From the NCBI GenBank assembly GCA_000612485.1, contig CP007494.1, positions 3,286,001 to 3,350,000 of the forward strand: DNA of 64,000 bases, written 5' to 3'. The position numbers were made by a program, and so were the translations under genes. The notes under the pieces are model-generated. The model made no database searches and was not told the origin of the DNA. It worked only from the letters and a program-made list of their open reading frames with translations. Positions within the stretch are counted from its first letter, which is position 1; each line of letters opens with the position of its first letter. The stretch is from Bordetella holmesii ATCC 51541. Its GTDB lineage: Bacteria > Pseudomonadota > Gammaproteobacteria > Burkholderiales > Burkholderiaceae_B. Below, piece by piece: positions 41,141-51,865 of this stretch.

Positions 41141-41146
41141 TATAAT
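41141..41146 (+). promoter_or_regulatory. -10 box TATAAT upstream of gntR
   Basis: Perfect TATAAT 41 bases before the gntR start, with a T-rich stretch (TTTTTT) about 16 bases upstream as a weak -35. The downstream GGCC-N9-GGCC may be an operator. Confidence 0.5.
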
Positions 41147-41186
41147 TCAGCGGCCTGACCACTCGGCCACCGGATATCTCGACAGC

Positions 41187-41912
41187 ATGGCTACTTTCCA
41201 AGCAGTTGCATCAACCCGCCTTTATCGAATGATCGCCGATCAAATCGCCAGCCGTATACGGGCGGGCGATTTTGCGTGTGGTGCTCGCCTGCCCGCCGAG
41301 CGCGATCTGGCCGAGCAGTTGCAAGTCAGCCGTGCTTCCGTGCGTGAGGCGCTGATTGCACTGGAAATCGAAGGCTACGTGGAGGTGCGCGTAGGGACAG
41401 GGGTTTTTGTCTGCGCTGCTCGAGAGGATGGGCAATATGACCCGTCCCAAGCGCTTTCACAAGGCGGCGAGCGTACCGACATCGGCCCGTTTGACTTGTT
41501 GGAAACCCGTCTGCTGCTGGAGCCGGAGTGCGCAGCGCTGTCGGCCCAGAAGGCCTCGGCGGCGCAGATCGCCGCCATCCGCAATGCGCACGAGGCGATG
41601 TCCTTGACCGACAGCCCGAGCGTGCACGATCAGGCTTTCCACGGAGCCATTGCCGCGGCCTGCGGTAATGCCGCCCTGGCTGCGGCCATCTCACATATCT
41701 GGCATCTGAGCACGATCAGCCCGGTGTTCAGTCGTCTGGAAACTCATTTTGTGACCACCCGGGTCTGGAGCGCTGCGCGCGACGAGCACGAGCGCATTCT
41801 TCAGGCCATCACCGACAGGGATCCGATACGCGCGCGCCACGCGATGCATGAGCATCTGGTCGGCATCCTTGCCCGCTTGCGCGAAGACTTCGGTAGCGGG
41901 CCCATCCGATGA
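41187..41912 (+). CDS. GntR/FadR-family transcriptional regulator (FCD domain)
   Basis: 241-residue regulator. Winged helix-turn-helix at residues ~10-75 (IRAGDFACGARLPAERDLAEQLQVSRASVREALIALEIEGYVEVRVGTGVFV) and an all-helical FCD effector domain (LLETRLLLEPECAALSA; DQAFHGAIAAACGNAALAAAI; DEHERILQAITDRDPIRARHAMHEHL) with the usual metal-ligand histidines. It lies directly before the TRAP-transporter and catabolic genes on the same strand and presumably represses them until the substrate or an acid intermediate binds. Confidence 0.9.
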   Translation: MATFQAVASTRLYRMIADQIASRIRAGDFACGARLPAERDLAEQLQVSRASVREALIALEIEGYVEVRVGTGVFVCAAREDGQYDPSQALSQGGERTDIGPFDLLETRLLLEPECAALSAQKASAAQIAAIRNAHEAMSLTDSPSVHDQAFHGAIAAACGNAALAAAISHIWHLSTISPVFSRLETHFVTTRVWSAARDEHERILQAITDRDPIRARHAMHEHLVGILARLREDFGSGPIR

Positions 41913-42044
41913 CGACTTAAATCGTCTTCCGCTTCTTTCTTACTGCCACAGGTGCCCATACCGGCGCCAGGGGCCCGCTTGCGCCGGCGGTTCCGGCCTT
42001 CCCGGCCCCTCGCGGGGCCCACAACAACATTCCAAGGTGAAACC

Positions 42045-43031
42045 ATGCAGCTAAATCGTATTTTCCGCTCCCTTATCATCGGCGCGGGCCTGAGTCTGGC
42101 ACTCGCGCCGGCCGCCCACGCGCTGGATGTCAAACTCGGCCACGTGCTCGCGCCCAGCCATAGCTGGAACAAGGCGGCCGAAGGCTTTGCCGCCGAGGTC
42201 AAGGAAAAAACTGGCGGGCGTGTCAACTTCATTCTTTTCCCAAGCGGCCAACTGGGCAATGAAAAGACCATGCTCGAAGGGCTGCAGATCGGCAGCCAGG
42301 GCGCGGCCATCATCGGCTCGGGCTCATTGCAGCCTATCGAACCCAAGTTCGGCGTTGTAGAGCTGCCGTATACCTGGAATACCGCCGCGCAGGCCTACCG
42401 CGCCTATGACGGCGAACTGGGCGCTGCGCTGTCGAAGCTGGCAGAGAAGAAAAATCTGGTCATTCTGTCGTGGTGGGAAAACGGCTTTCGGCACATGACC
42501 AACAACCGCGGTCCGATCACCACGCCGGCGGATCTCAGTGGCCTGAAGACGCGCGTCACACCGGACAAGATGCGCCTGGACACGTTCAGTGCTCTGGGTG
42601 CCAACCCGGCTCCCCTGGCCTTCGGGGAGCTCTACTCCGCATTGCAACAGAAAGTCTTCGACGCGCAGGAAAATCCGCTGTCCATCATTTACACCTCATC
42701 TTTCTTTGAAGTGCAAAAGCACCTCTCCCTGACCGGCCACGTCTGGGGGCCCGCCAACCTGATCATCTCCAAACCGGTCTGGAGCCGGATGTCCGCCGAC
42801 GATCGTAAGGTGATCCAAGAGGCCGCCGACCATTGGCGCGATCAGCAGCGCAAGATGATCACCGACGGCGAAGCGCACTATATCGCCCAGCTCAAGGAAA
42901 AAGGCATGCAGGTCAATGATGTCGACAAGGCTGCGTTTGCCGCCGCGGTCGAGCCTGTCTGGAAGACGTACTCCGTCACCTACGGTCCTGAGCTGATGGG
43001 TCTGGTCCAGAAGTATCGCGAGGCGAAATAA
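42045..43031 (+). CDS. dctP: TRAP transporter solute-binding protein (DctP family)
   Basis: 328-residue periplasmic binding protein with a signal peptide cleaved after AAHA. Family markers: LGHVLAPSHSWNKAAEGFAAEVKEKTGGRV, FPSGQLGNEKTMLEGLQIG, GLKTRVTPDKMRLDTFSALGANPAPLAFGELYSALQQKVFDAQENPL. The conserved Arg in KTRV binds a carboxylate, so the ligand is an organic acid. AAGGTG precedes the ATG. First gene of dctPQM, and intact. Confidence 0.92.
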   Translation: MQLNRIFRSLIIGAGLSLALAPAAHALDVKLGHVLAPSHSWNKAAEGFAAEVKEKTGGRVNFILFPSGQLGNEKTMLEGLQIGSQGAAIIGSGSLQPIEPKFGVVELPYTWNTAAQAYRAYDGELGAALSKLAEKKNLVILSWWENGFRHMTNNRGPITTPADLSGLKTRVTPDKMRLDTFSALGANPAPLAFGELYSALQQKVFDAQENPLSIIYTSSFFEVQKHLSLTGHVWGPANLIISKPVWSRMSADDRKVIQEAADHWRDQQRKMITDGEAHYIAQLKEKGMQVNDVDKAAFAAAVEPVWKTYSVTYGPELMGLVQKYREAK

Positions 43032-43033
43032 AC

Positions 43034-43507
43034 ATGCTCCAGCGACTGTCCGTCATCCTGTCGGGCATCAGCAAGGCCATCGCCGCATTGGCGGTGGCCT
43101 TACTGGCGATCCTGATCAGTTATGTAGTGTTTGCGCGCTTTGTCACGCACACCACGCCGCATTGGGCCGAAGAACTCCCGCGTCTGGTGCTGGTCTGGTC
43201 TGCCTTCATCGGAGGCGTGACCTGCAGCTTCGAACGCTCTCACCTGATGGCAGGCCTGCTGCCGTTCGTCGTACGCAGCCCGCGCGTACTCGGATTTTTC
43301 GAGCGTCTGAACCAGGTCCTGGTCATCGTGGGTCTGATCGTGCTCGGCTATGCCGGGTGGGAACTGGCAGACCTGACCATGGACCAGACCCTGCCCGCGC
43401 TCGATGTATCGGCGGGTGTCGTCTATCTCGCCCTGCCGTTTGCCTGCGCGCTAACCATCGTCGTGCATCTGGCGCAATTGTTCGAGCCCGCGCCCGTAAA
43501 GGAATAA
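43034..43507 (+). CDS. dctQ: TRAP transporter small permease (DctQ family)
   Basis: 157-residue four-helix inner-membrane protein. The motif HWAEELPRLVLVWSAFIGGV between helices one and two is the DctQ signature. It partners DctM in Na+-driven acid uptake. Starts two bases after dctP and ends four bases before dctM. Confidence 0.9.
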   Translation: MLQRLSVILSGISKAIAALAVALLAILISYVVFARFVTHTTPHWAEELPRLVLVWSAFIGGVTCSFERSHLMAGLLPFVVRSPRVLGFFERLNQVLVIVGLIVLGYAGWELADLTMDQTLPALDVSAGVVYLALPFACALTIVVHLAQLFEPAPVKE

Positions 43508-43511
43508 CAAG

Positions 43512-44795
43512 ATGTCTACCGGTGCCCTCTTTCTCATGGGCGTTTTCACGTTGACCGTGCTGATCGACATGCCGATCGCCTTCGGTCTGGTGCTCGCCTG
43601 CCTGGCCTATCTGACCGTCTACGATGCCGCGCCCATGATGGTCGCGGCCCAACAGTATGTCGCAGGTCTGGACAGCTTCACGCTGCTGGCCATTCCGCTT
43701 TTCATCCTGGCGGCGCAATTAATGAACGGCGCGGGACTGACCCAGCGCATCGTGCGCTTGTGCGCTGCCATTGTCGGGGACATCAAAGGAGGCCTGGCCG
43801 TGGTGGCGGTGCTGGCCTGCCTGATGTTCGGTGCGCTGTCGGGATCGGGCGTGGCCGACGTGGTTGCCATCGGCAGCCTGCTGCTGCCGGCCATGGCCCG
43901 CAGCGGCTACGACAAGGGCTTCAGTTGCGCGCTGGTCGGCAGTGCCGGCGCCACGTCCACCATCATTCCGCCCAGCATCGTGCTCATCATCTACGGCACG
44001 ATTACCGACACCTCCGTCGGCAAGCTCTTTGTCGCCGGCATCATCCCCGGCCTGTTGCTGGGACTATCGCTGATCGGCGTGGCCATCTGGCAATCGCGCA
44101 AGCACAATTGGGCCGGCGGGCAACCGTTTAGCTGGGATGAACTGCGCGCGGCCCTGGTCGATGCCATCCCGGCACTGATGGTGCCCGTGCTCATCATTGG
44201 CGGTATCCGGTTCGGAATCTTCACCGCCACCGAAGCGGCCTCCAGCGCCATCATCTATGCCTTGCTTATCGGTTTTTTCTGGTACCGCCCTCTGACGGTG
44301 AAGTCATTGTGGGAGAGCCTGAAATCCACCGGAGAAGGCAGCGCCTCGATTCTGCTCATCATCGGCGCATCGGGCCTGTTCGCCTGGGTGCTGATTGCCG
44401 AGCAAGTGCCGCAGGCCCTGTCTCAACTGTTGGTCGATTGGACGGACAGCCGGGTCGCCGTACTGCTGGTGCTCACTGTCGTCCTGCTGGCGCTTGGCAC
44501 CTTCATGGAAGCCATTCCCGTCATCATCATTGTTGCTCCGGTCGTCATGCCGGTGCTTGCGCACTACAACATCGACCCCGTGCATTTCGGCATCCTGCTG
44601 TCCATCAACATGGCCATCGGTGCCAACACGCCTCCAGTAGGCGTGGACCTGATGGCCGCCTGCAAGATCGGAGGCATCAACATGATGCAGACCTTGCGGC
44701 CGCTGTCGTGGATGATGCTCGCCATGACGGCCGTCATGTTGTTGCTGACGTTCGTTCCCGAACTGGTTCTATTCTTGCCTAGGCATATGCAATGA
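43512..44795 (+). CDS. dctM: TRAP transporter large permease (DctM family)
   Basis: 427-residue permease with about twelve helices. Signature regions: IPLFILAAQLMNGAGLTQRIV, GALSGSGVADVVAIGSLLLPAM, GSAGATSTIIPPSIVLIIYG, TEAASSAIIYALLIGFFWYRPLT and MAIGANTPPVGVDLMAACKI. Intact. Its stop overlaps the start of the CitE-like gene (ATGA), so transporter and catabolic enzymes form one transcript. Confidence 0.93.
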   Translation: MSTGALFLMGVFTLTVLIDMPIAFGLVLACLAYLTVYDAAPMMVAAQQYVAGLDSFTLLAIPLFILAAQLMNGAGLTQRIVRLCAAIVGDIKGGLAVVAVLACLMFGALSGSGVADVVAIGSLLLPAMARSGYDKGFSCALVGSAGATSTIIPPSIVLIIYGTITDTSVGKLFVAGIIPGLLLGLSLIGVAIWQSRKHNWAGGQPFSWDELRAALVDAIPALMVPVLIIGGIRFGIFTATEAASSAIIYALLIGFFWYRPLTVKSLWESLKSTGEGSASILLIIGASGLFAWVLIAEQVPQALSQLLVDWTDSRVAVLLVLTVVLLALGTFMEAIPVIIIVAPVVMPVLAHYNIDPVHFGILLSINMAIGANTPPVGVDLMAACKIGGINMMQTLRPLSWMMLAMTAVMLLLTFVPELVLFLPRHMQ

Positions 44796-45681
44796 CGCGC
44801 CGTCCCATTTCCCTTCGCCGCAGCTGGATGTTTGTGCCGGGACTCGACGTCCGGGCGCAGATGTCGGGCCTGGAGTGCGGCGCCGACGCCCTGGTGGCCG
44901 ATCTGGAAGAGTTCACGCGGCCCCAGGACCGGCCGCAAGCCCGCCTGCGCCTCGTCACACTGATGCAAGAGTGCCGCGATCGACAGGTGGTGGCCGCCGT
45001 GCGCATCAACAAGCTCGATGCCGATGGCCTGGCCGATCTGGATGGGGTGATGGCTGGCGCTCCCGATGCCATCTTTCTGCCCCATGCCGAGAGCCCCGAG
45101 CAAATTGCCGAGCTCGACGCCGCCATTTCCGCTCGCGAGCAGGCGCTGGGCCTACCTTTAGGACGCACGGAGATCGTCCCGACCCTGGAATCCGCGCTAG
45201 GTCTGGTGCGCGCTTACGCCATCATGACGGCAAGCGCGCGCGTATCGGCCTGCCTGCTGGCGGCCGAAGACCTCAGCGCCAGCCTCGGCGCCGAGCGTGG
45301 TCCCGACGGGCAGGAGCTGCATGCCGTACGTGCGCGCTTTCTGGTTGATTGCACCGCGGCGGGGTGTCTGCCGATCGACTGCCCTTTCAACTTCCGCGAT
45401 GCGGCCAGCCTGCACGCGGATCTGCGCTGGGCGCGCCGCCTCGGGCTGAAGTCAAAATGCGCCACCTTTGCCGAGCAAGTTCAGCATATCCACGAGGTTT
45501 TCACGCCCCAACCCCTGGAGATTGCCCAGGCGCAAGAATGCGTGACTCAGCGCGACGCTGACCTGGCGGCCGGTGTGCCCAGCACCATTGATCCCCCGTC
45601 TACAACACGGCGCGACGCCTGCTTGCGCGTCACGCCGAATTCGAACAATGGGCTAAAGCGGCTCAAGGAGTACCGACATGA
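44792..45681 (+). pseudogene. HpcH/HpaI-type (CitE-like) lyase, 1-nt frameshift near C-terminus
   Basis: CoA-ester lyase/aldolase family. Readable parts: RRSWMFVPGLDVRAQMSGLECGADALVADLEEFT (Asp/Glu metal region), AAVRINKLDADGL, IFLPHAESPEQI, EIVPTLESALGLV, LLAAEDLSASLGAER, FNFRDAASLHADLRWARRLGLKSKCATFAEQV and FTPQPLEIAQA. Near the end the frame runs on falsely into the next gene. Adding one C to the C-run 45593-45597 restores DPPVYNTARRLLARHAEFEQW and a stop at 45679-45681, overlapping the next ATG. A family with this ending normally continues in just this way, so the lesion is real or a sequencing error. Without correction the tail is scrambled. Confidence 0.8.
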
Positions 45682-47374
45682 ATCAGACACTGGCCGAACG
45701 CAACGGGGGTCAGATCCTGATGCAGCAGTTGCGCATTCATGGTGCGCGGCGTATTTTCATGATCCCTGGCGAGAGCTACCTCCCCTGCATAGACGCGCTC
45801 AACGAGCACAGAGACGCCATCGAGCCCATCGTCTGCCGCCAGGAAAGCGGCGCGGCCTACATGGCCGAGGCCTACGGCAAGCTGACGGGCGAACCCGGCA
45901 TCTGCTTCGTGACGCGGGCCCGGGAGCCACTAACGCCAGCATTGGGGTGCATACGGCGTTTCAGGACTCCACCCCCATGATTTTGTTCGTGGGCCAGGTC
46001 GGCAACGACTTCTACGAGCGTGAAGCTTTTCAGGAAATCGACTATCGCCGCATGTTCGGTCAGATGGCCAAGTGGGTCGCTCAGATCGACCGCACTGACC
46101 GTATTCCTGAATTCATCGCCCGAGCTTACGCCGTCGCCACCAGCGGCCGGCCCGGGCCGGTCGTGCTGGCGCTGCCCGAAGATACGCTCTGGGGTCGTGC
46201 CGCCGTGGCGGACATGCCGCGCTACCAGCGCAGCCATAGCCATCCCGGGGCGGGCGACCTGGCCCGCATGACAGCCTTGCTCGATGCGGCCGAACGCCCC
46301 TTTCTGTTGTTGGGTGGTTCGGGCTGGACGAGTACCGCGATGGCACAGATCGCCGACTTCGCGCAGCGTTTCGAGCTTCCCGTGGGTACGGCCTGGCGCC
46401 GCCTCGAATGTTTCGATCAAAACCATGCCAATGCGGCGGGTCACGTCGGCTGGGGCATGACGCCTGCCCTGCGCGAGCGGCTGCTTCAAGCCGACCTCAT
46501 ACTCGCGGTCGGTACGCGAATGGGCGAGGCCACCACTGAGGGCTATACGGCCATCGAAAGCCCTCTGCCCAAGCAGAAGCTGATCCATGTCTATCCCGAT
46601 GCCACGGAACTCGGGCGTGTCTTTGCCCCGACGCAAGCTATCGTCGCGGACGTGGCAAGCTTTGCGCAAGCCGCATCGCAGTTGCACCCAGGTCATCCGC
46701 GTTCGCGCGCCCATCTCGTTACCCAGGCCCGACAGGAGTATCTGGACAGCACCCTCCCCTTGCCCTCACCCGGCCCCATGAGCCTGGACGAGGCGGCAGT
46801 GAGCGTCGGAACCCGCATTCCGACCGATGCCTGCATTACCGTCGGCGCGGGAAACTACGCACTCTATCCGCACCGCTATCGTCGTTACTGCGGCCCGGGC
46901 ACCAGTCTGGCTCCCACGGTCGGCTCCATGGGCTATGGGCTGCCTGCCGCCATCTCGGCCAAGTTGGAGCGCCCCGACCGCACTGTGGTCTGTTACGCCG
47001 GCGATGGCTGCTTTCAGATGAATATGCAGGAGCTCGGGGTAGCGTTGCAGTACCGCCTCGGCATTGTGGTGTTGGTCTTCAACAATGGCATGTGGGGTAC
47101 GATCCGCGCCCACCAGGAGCGGGATTTTCCAGCACGCACGGTCGCGCTGACCTTTCAGAACCCCGATTTCACGCAGGTCATCCGAGGCTATGGCGGTTAC
47201 GGTGAAGCCGTCGAGCGTAGCGAAGACTTCGCGCAGGCATTCGACAGGGCGTTGGCGTTTGCGGATCGCGAACATCTGCCGGCCCTGTTGGAGATTCGCT
47301 ATGACCCCGATGGCATCGCGCCGGGTCAAACCTTGAGCGCAATACGCCAGACCGCACTCGCACGCCAGCAGTAA
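45678..47374 (+). pseudogene. Thiamine-pyrophosphate enzyme (acetolactate-synthase-like), 1-nt frameshift
   Basis: About 566 residues when restored. ATG 45678 overlaps the preceding stop. N-terminal TPP domain with catalytic Glu (CRQESGAAYMAEAYGKLTG). The frame then breaks at the G-run 45916-45918, where one extra G gives CFVTRGPGATNASIGVHTAFQD. The central domain (RPFLLLGGSGW) and C-terminal TPP-binding domain (YAGDGCFQMNMQELGVALQY...VFNN) continue to 47374. Related enzymes decarboxylate or ligate 2-keto acids; which one is not readable. It is in an operon with a lyase, a carbamoylase and an aldehyde dehydrogenase. Confidence 0.82.
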
Positions 47375-47398
47375 CCCCTATTTGACAGGAGTCGCACG

Positions 47399-48640
47399 AT
47401 GAACACCTCTATCTCTGTCAACGGCAATCGCCTTTGGCAATCGCTCATGGAACTGGCCCAGATCGGCGCCACGCCCAAGGGCGGCAATTGCCGCCTGGCG
47501 CTCACGGCACTGGATGGCCAGGGGCGTGATCTGGTCACCGGTTGGATGCGCGAGGCCGGACTCGGCATCCGTGTCGACCAGGTTGGAAACATCTTTGCGC
47601 GCCGCCCCGGTCTGGACGACACGCTGGCCCCGATCATGACCGGCAGCCACATCGACACGCAACCGACGGGCGGAAAATTCGACGGCTGCTATGGCGTGTT
47701 GGCCGGCCTGGAAGTCATGCGGACGCTCAACGACCACGCCGTGCAGACGCGGGCACCGCTAGAGGTGGCCATCTGAACCAATGAGGAGGGCTCGCGATTT
47801 CTTCCCGTGATGATGGGTTCGGGCGTGTTCGCGGGCAAGTTTTCCCTGGAGACGGCGCTGTCTGCACGCGATGCCGGCGGCACGTCCGTTGCGCAAGAGC
47901 TGCGTGCCATTGGATATGCCGGCGACGACCCTGTTGGCGGGCGGCCGGTGGGCGCGTACTTCGAAGCACATATCGAACAGGGACCCATCCTCGAACATGA
48001 GAGCAAGACCGTCGGCGTGGTCACCGGGTCTTTGGGGGTGCGCTGGTATGACGTCACGATAACCGGCATGGAAATGCACGCCGGTCCGACGCCTATGGCT
48101 ATACGGAAAGATGCCCTGTATGCCGCCAGCTTTCTCGTGCAGGCGGTGGTCGAGCTCGCACGGGCCAACGCCCCGCATGGCCGAGGAACGGTCGGAGAGA
48201 TCCATGCCCATCCTGGCTCGCGCAACGTCATCCCCGGGCAGGTACGCATGACCGTGGATCTGCGTCATCAGGACGAGGCGACGCTGGCCAACATGGACAG
48301 GCAGTGGCTTGCTCGCGCGGCTCAAGTGGCCCGCGAGCACGCGGTGGAAATCGATGTACGGCAGGTGCAGTACTTCCCTCCTACGCCCTTCGATCCCGAA
48401 CTGGTCGGCTGGATACGCGAGGCGGCCCAGCAACGCGATCTGCCGGCGATGGACATCGTTACAGGCGCCGGGCACGATGCCGTGTACATGGCCAGTGTCA
48501 CACCTACCGCCATGATTTTCGTGCCGTGCAAAGACGGCATCAGCCATAACGAGATCGAAGACGCCAAACCTGCTGATCTGGAGGCCGGCGCCAACGTGCT
48601 GCTCGACGCCATGCTGGCGCGTGCCAATACGCAGCCCTGA
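47399..48640 (+). pseudogene. Zn-dependent N-carbamoyl-amino-acid/allantoate hydrolase (M20 family), nonsense mutation
   Basis: 413-residue amidohydrolase of the HyuC/AllC type. The N-terminal metal site region reads MTGSHIDTQPTGGKFDGCYGVLAGLEV. The conserved tryptophan of VAIWTNEEGSRF is replaced by TGA at 47774-47776. After the stop the frame is clean: SLGVRWYDVTITGMEMHAGPTPMAIRKDAL, GSRNVIPGQVRMTVDLRH, MDIVTGAGHDAVYMA and FVPCKDGISHNEIED. One TGG-to-TGA change therefore inactivates an otherwise well-preserved gene, implying recent loss. A restart at ATG 47807 would lack metal ligands. Confidence 0.88.
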
Positions 48641-48698
48641 ACCTCTCTGTGCTTCGGCGCCGTACGCGGCGCCAAGTTCGCTACTTGCACCGCCCAAC

Positions 48699-50196
48699 AT
48701 GATGAATCTGCATGACACTGCCTACTGGCACGCGCGCGCGGCCAGCCTGACTATCTCCGGCCAAGCCTATATCGATGGCTCCTATTGCAATGCCGCCGAC
48801 GGGGCGACGTTTGCCGCACACAGCCCCATAGATGGCAGGCTGTTGGCCAACATAGCAGCCTGTGGCCAAGCCGATGTCGATCGGGCGGTCGCCGCAGCGC
48901 GCCGCAGCTTCGAGGCTGGCGTGTGGGCGAATCTGGCGCCGCGCGAGCGCAAGGCCCGCCTGCTTAGGTTGGCAGCCCTGATCGAGCAGGACAGCGAAAC
49001 ACTTGCATTGCTCGAAACCCTGGACATGGGCAAACCCATCCGCGATGCGCTTAGTTTTGACCTGCCTGAGACCGCCCGCTGCTACGCCTGGTATGGCGAG
49101 GCGATCGACAAACAGTACGATGAGATTGCGCCAACCGGCCCCGATGTCTTGGCTACGATCACGCGCGAGCCTCTTGGCGTGGTGGCTGCCGTGGTGCCCT
49201 GGAATTACCCACTGATGATGGCGGCATGGAAGCTCGCTCCCGCTCTTGCCGCGGGCAATTCAGTTGTCCTGAAGCCGGCCGAACAAGCCTCGCTTTCCGC
49301 CTTGCGCCTGGCCGGCTTGACCGAAGAGGAAGGGATTCCGCCGGGGTCTTCAACGTCGTGCCGGGACTGGGTCCAGTCGCGGGCAAGCGCTGGGTCGCCA
49401 TGACGACGTCGATTGCCTGGCGTTCACCGGATCCACGGCAACCGGCAAGCGCTTTATGGAGTATGCAGGACAGTCCAACCTCAAGCGCGTCTGGTTGGAG
49501 TGTGGAGGCAAGTCGCCTCACATCGTCTTTGACGATTGCCCGGATCTGCCGCGCGCTGCCGAAGTCGCCGCATTGGCCATTTTCTCCAACCAGGGAGAAG
49601 TCTGCATTGCCGGCTCGCGCCTTTATGTGCAGGCCGGCATCTATGACCGTTTCATGAGTCTGCTGGCAGGCTATGCTTGCCGCCTGCAACCAGGCGACCC
49701 CTTGAACCCGGACACTCCCATGGGCGCAATCGTGGATGAACGCCAGATGCAGGGCATCCTGGCACGCATCGACGCCGGATGCGCTGAGGGCGCAACGCTG
49801 CGGCAGGGCGGCAGGCAGGTGCGGCACGATACGGGCGGCTATTACATCGAGCCTACGATCGTCGAGTGCACCGATCAGGCCAACTCCCTGGTGCGCGAAG
49901 AAGTATTCGGTCCGGTGCTCGCTGTACAGCGGTTCACGGATGAAGATGAAGCCATTCGGCTGGCGAACGACTCCGCCTATGGCCTGGGCGCAGGGCTTTG
50001 GACGGCTGCGTTGTCGCGCGCCCACCGCCTGTCGCGGCGCCTGCGAGCCGGCCTAGTCTGGGTGAACTGTTACGCGGATGGCGACATTTCCGTCCCATTT
50101 GGCGGCGTTAAACAGTCAGGCTTTGGCCGCGACAAATCGCTGCATGCGCTGGATAAATACACAGATCTGAAAACCACCTGGATCAGCCTGCGCTGA
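48699..50196 (+). pseudogene. NAD(P)-dependent aldehyde dehydrogenase (PuuC-like), two frameshifts
   Basis: About 498 residues when restored. Segment one carries the Rossmann region (REPLGVVAAVVPWNYPLMMAAWKLAPALAAGNSVVLKPAEQASLSA). A lost G at 49343-49346 shifts the frame so that PPGVFNVVPGLGPVAG is read elsewhere. A second lost base, a C at 49384, shifts again to QALGRHDDVDCLAFTGSTATGKRF. The final segment holds the catalytic Glu (WLECGGKSPHIVFDD) and Cys (FSNQGEVCIAGSRLYV) and ends YTDLKTTWISLR. The family oxidises amino-aldehydes and similar aldehydes to acids. Last gene of the broken catabolic operon. Confidence 0.85.
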
Positions 50197-50268
50197 CTAA
50201 GCTCGCGTTGTCTTGACTGCTGACCTGCGCGGGTAAAATCCCGCGCTTTCCCATTCTGGAGTCCCGCG

Positions 50269-50787
50269 ATGGCGGACGCGCCCCGTTTACCGACGATATT
50301 CCTGTACACCGAAGAGCAACTCGGCAATCAGCTCGTGGAATCCGAGGTGATGGGCATACTTTCCGACATTTCAGGTACAGAGAAATACGTCGTCGTCCGT
50401 GACCCGAACGCAGGCTTGCAGTATGTCTATCGGGTGGACTATGACAGCGGTAATCTGGACGCTGTGGCGATGCTCGATGTGGGGCAGGATCAATTTGATG
50501 GCCGGCACCGCACCGCGATCAGCGCCATGGCGTATCGCCTTGGCACCCCTGATGCAGCAATGAAACTGCTGCGCGGCAAAACACATTGGATTCAGGACAA
50601 CGGGGCAGTATTGTCGGTGCTGCTGCAAAACGCCGCCTCCCGTGCCGCGGGTTTTAGCCTGCGCCGGATCCACCGTCCGCGCGTTCAGCAGATCCCGGCG
50701 GGCACGGCGGTTCAACGCTTGCCCCGCCCGGCCGACGATCAAGCCGTGCCGGCCTCTTGGCTGGCCGAACATGGTGGCGAGCGCTGA
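50269..50787 (+). CDS. Hypothetical protein
   Basis: 172 residues, no signal peptide or membrane segment and no domain I recognise. A mixed N-terminal part ([72 protein letters not shown]) is followed by a basic, proline-rich tail ([23 protein letters not shown]). It stands between the broken catabolic operon and psd, with its own short upstream region. Confidence 0.6.
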   Translation: MADAPRLPTIFLYTEEQLGNQLVESEVMGILSDISGTEKYVVVRDPNAGLQYVYRVDYDSGNLDAVAMLDVGQDQFDGRHRTAISAMAYRLGTPDAAMKLLRGKTHWIQDNGAVLSVLLQNAASRAAGFSLRRIHRPRVQQIPAGTAVQRLPRPADDQAVPASWLAEHGGER

Positions 50788-50860
50788 GGCCTGCCAGACG
50801 TTACACTTCAGCCTTGTTTTGACCTGCCTGCCCAACCGGGGCCGGTCATCCAGGCTATTC

Positions 50861-51751
50861 ATGTCGATCAAAGACCAGATTTTCCTCGCCAGCCAGTATC
50901 TCGCGCCTCATCATCTCGTGTCGCGCGCCATGGGCGTGCTGGCCGACAGCCGCGCACCCGAAATCAAGAACGCCATGATTTCGCGTTTCGTGCGGCGCTA
51001 TCAGGTCGACATGAGTCAAGCCCTGATCGAGGATCCGCGCGCCTACGCCAGCTTCAATGAGTTTTTCACCCGCGCCTTGAAGCCGGACGCCCGTCCGCTC
51101 GATGATGACCCACACACTATCGTCTCGCCCGCGGACGGTGCCATCAGTCAGCTGGGTCCGATCCAGGCGGGGCGGATTTTTCAGGCGAAGGGGCATAGCT
51201 TCGGCCTGTCGGCCTTGCTGGGTGGTGACGACCAGCGCGCCGCTCCTTTCGAGGGCGGAGATTTCGCCACCATTTACCTCTCGCCCAAGGACTATCATCG
51301 CGTCCACATGCCGGTAACGGGCACCTTGCGCGAAATGATCCACATACCCGGCAGGCTGTTTTCGGTCAACCCGCTCACTGCCAGTCATGTGCCGGAGTTG
51401 TTTGCCCGCAATGAGCGCGTCGCGTGCATTTTCGATACCGAGCACGGCCCCATGGCGCTGGTCCTCGTCGGTGCCATGATCGTGGCTTCCATCGAAACCG
51501 TCTGGGCCGGGTTGGTCACACCCCACAAACGGCAAGTACGCAGCATGCGTTACGACGCCTTGGGCCGTGAACCCATCACATTGACCCGAGGTGCGGAGAT
51601 GGGCCGTTTCAAATTGGGGTCTACCGTCGTCGTGCTCTTTGGCCCGCGTCGTATCCGTTGGTTGGACACCCCCTCGGTAAGAGGGCCGATACGCATGGGC
51701 GAAACCCTGGCGTTGCCCGCCCGTGACAGTGCCGACGTTATTGCCATTTGA
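50861..51751 (+). CDS. psd: Phosphatidylserine decarboxylase proenzyme
   Basis: 296-residue inner-membrane-associated enzyme making phosphatidylethanolamine. Conserved elements: [57 protein letters not shown]. The autocleavage site LGST (residues ~254-257) near [11 protein letters not shown] is where the pyruvoyl group forms. ATG 50861 matches the usual family start; the long upstream reading frame is a by-product of high GC. Single-copy housekeeping gene, intact. Confidence 0.95.
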   Translation: MSIKDQIFLASQYLAPHHLVSRAMGVLADSRAPEIKNAMISRFVRRYQVDMSQALIEDPRAYASFNEFFTRALKPDARPLDDDPHTIVSPADGAISQLGPIQAGRIFQAKGHSFGLSALLGGDDQRAAPFEGGDFATIYLSPKDYHRVHMPVTGTLREMIHIPGRLFSVNPLTASHVPELFARNERVACIFDTEHGPMALVLVGAMIVASIETVWAGLVTPHKRQVRSMRYDALGREPITLTRGAEMGRFKLGSTVVVLFGPRRIRWLDTPSVRGPIRMGETLALPARDSADVIAI

Positions 51752-51767
51752 TTTGACTCGTTTCACC

Positions 51768-51801
51768 AAAGCGAAAATCTCTTTACTGATTTCTTCGCTT
51801 T
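51768..51801. promoter_or_regulatory. Inverted repeat between psd and hydroxy-acid oxidase gene
   Basis: AAAGCGAA and TTCGCTTT, perfect 8-base arms with an 18-base spacer. No T-run follows, so this is more likely an operator for the downstream oxidase than the psd terminator. Confidence 0.45.
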
Positions 51802-51865
51802 CCGGGGGATGCCGGCCCTGCTAGATTGCCGGATTCGGCGCGCACCGCGCCCATCCGGAGTTTCC

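Noticed and set aside
48300..51770. Possible tRNA or CRISPR features
   Set aside because: No cloverleaf or regularly spaced direct repeats were seen here or elsewhere in the window.
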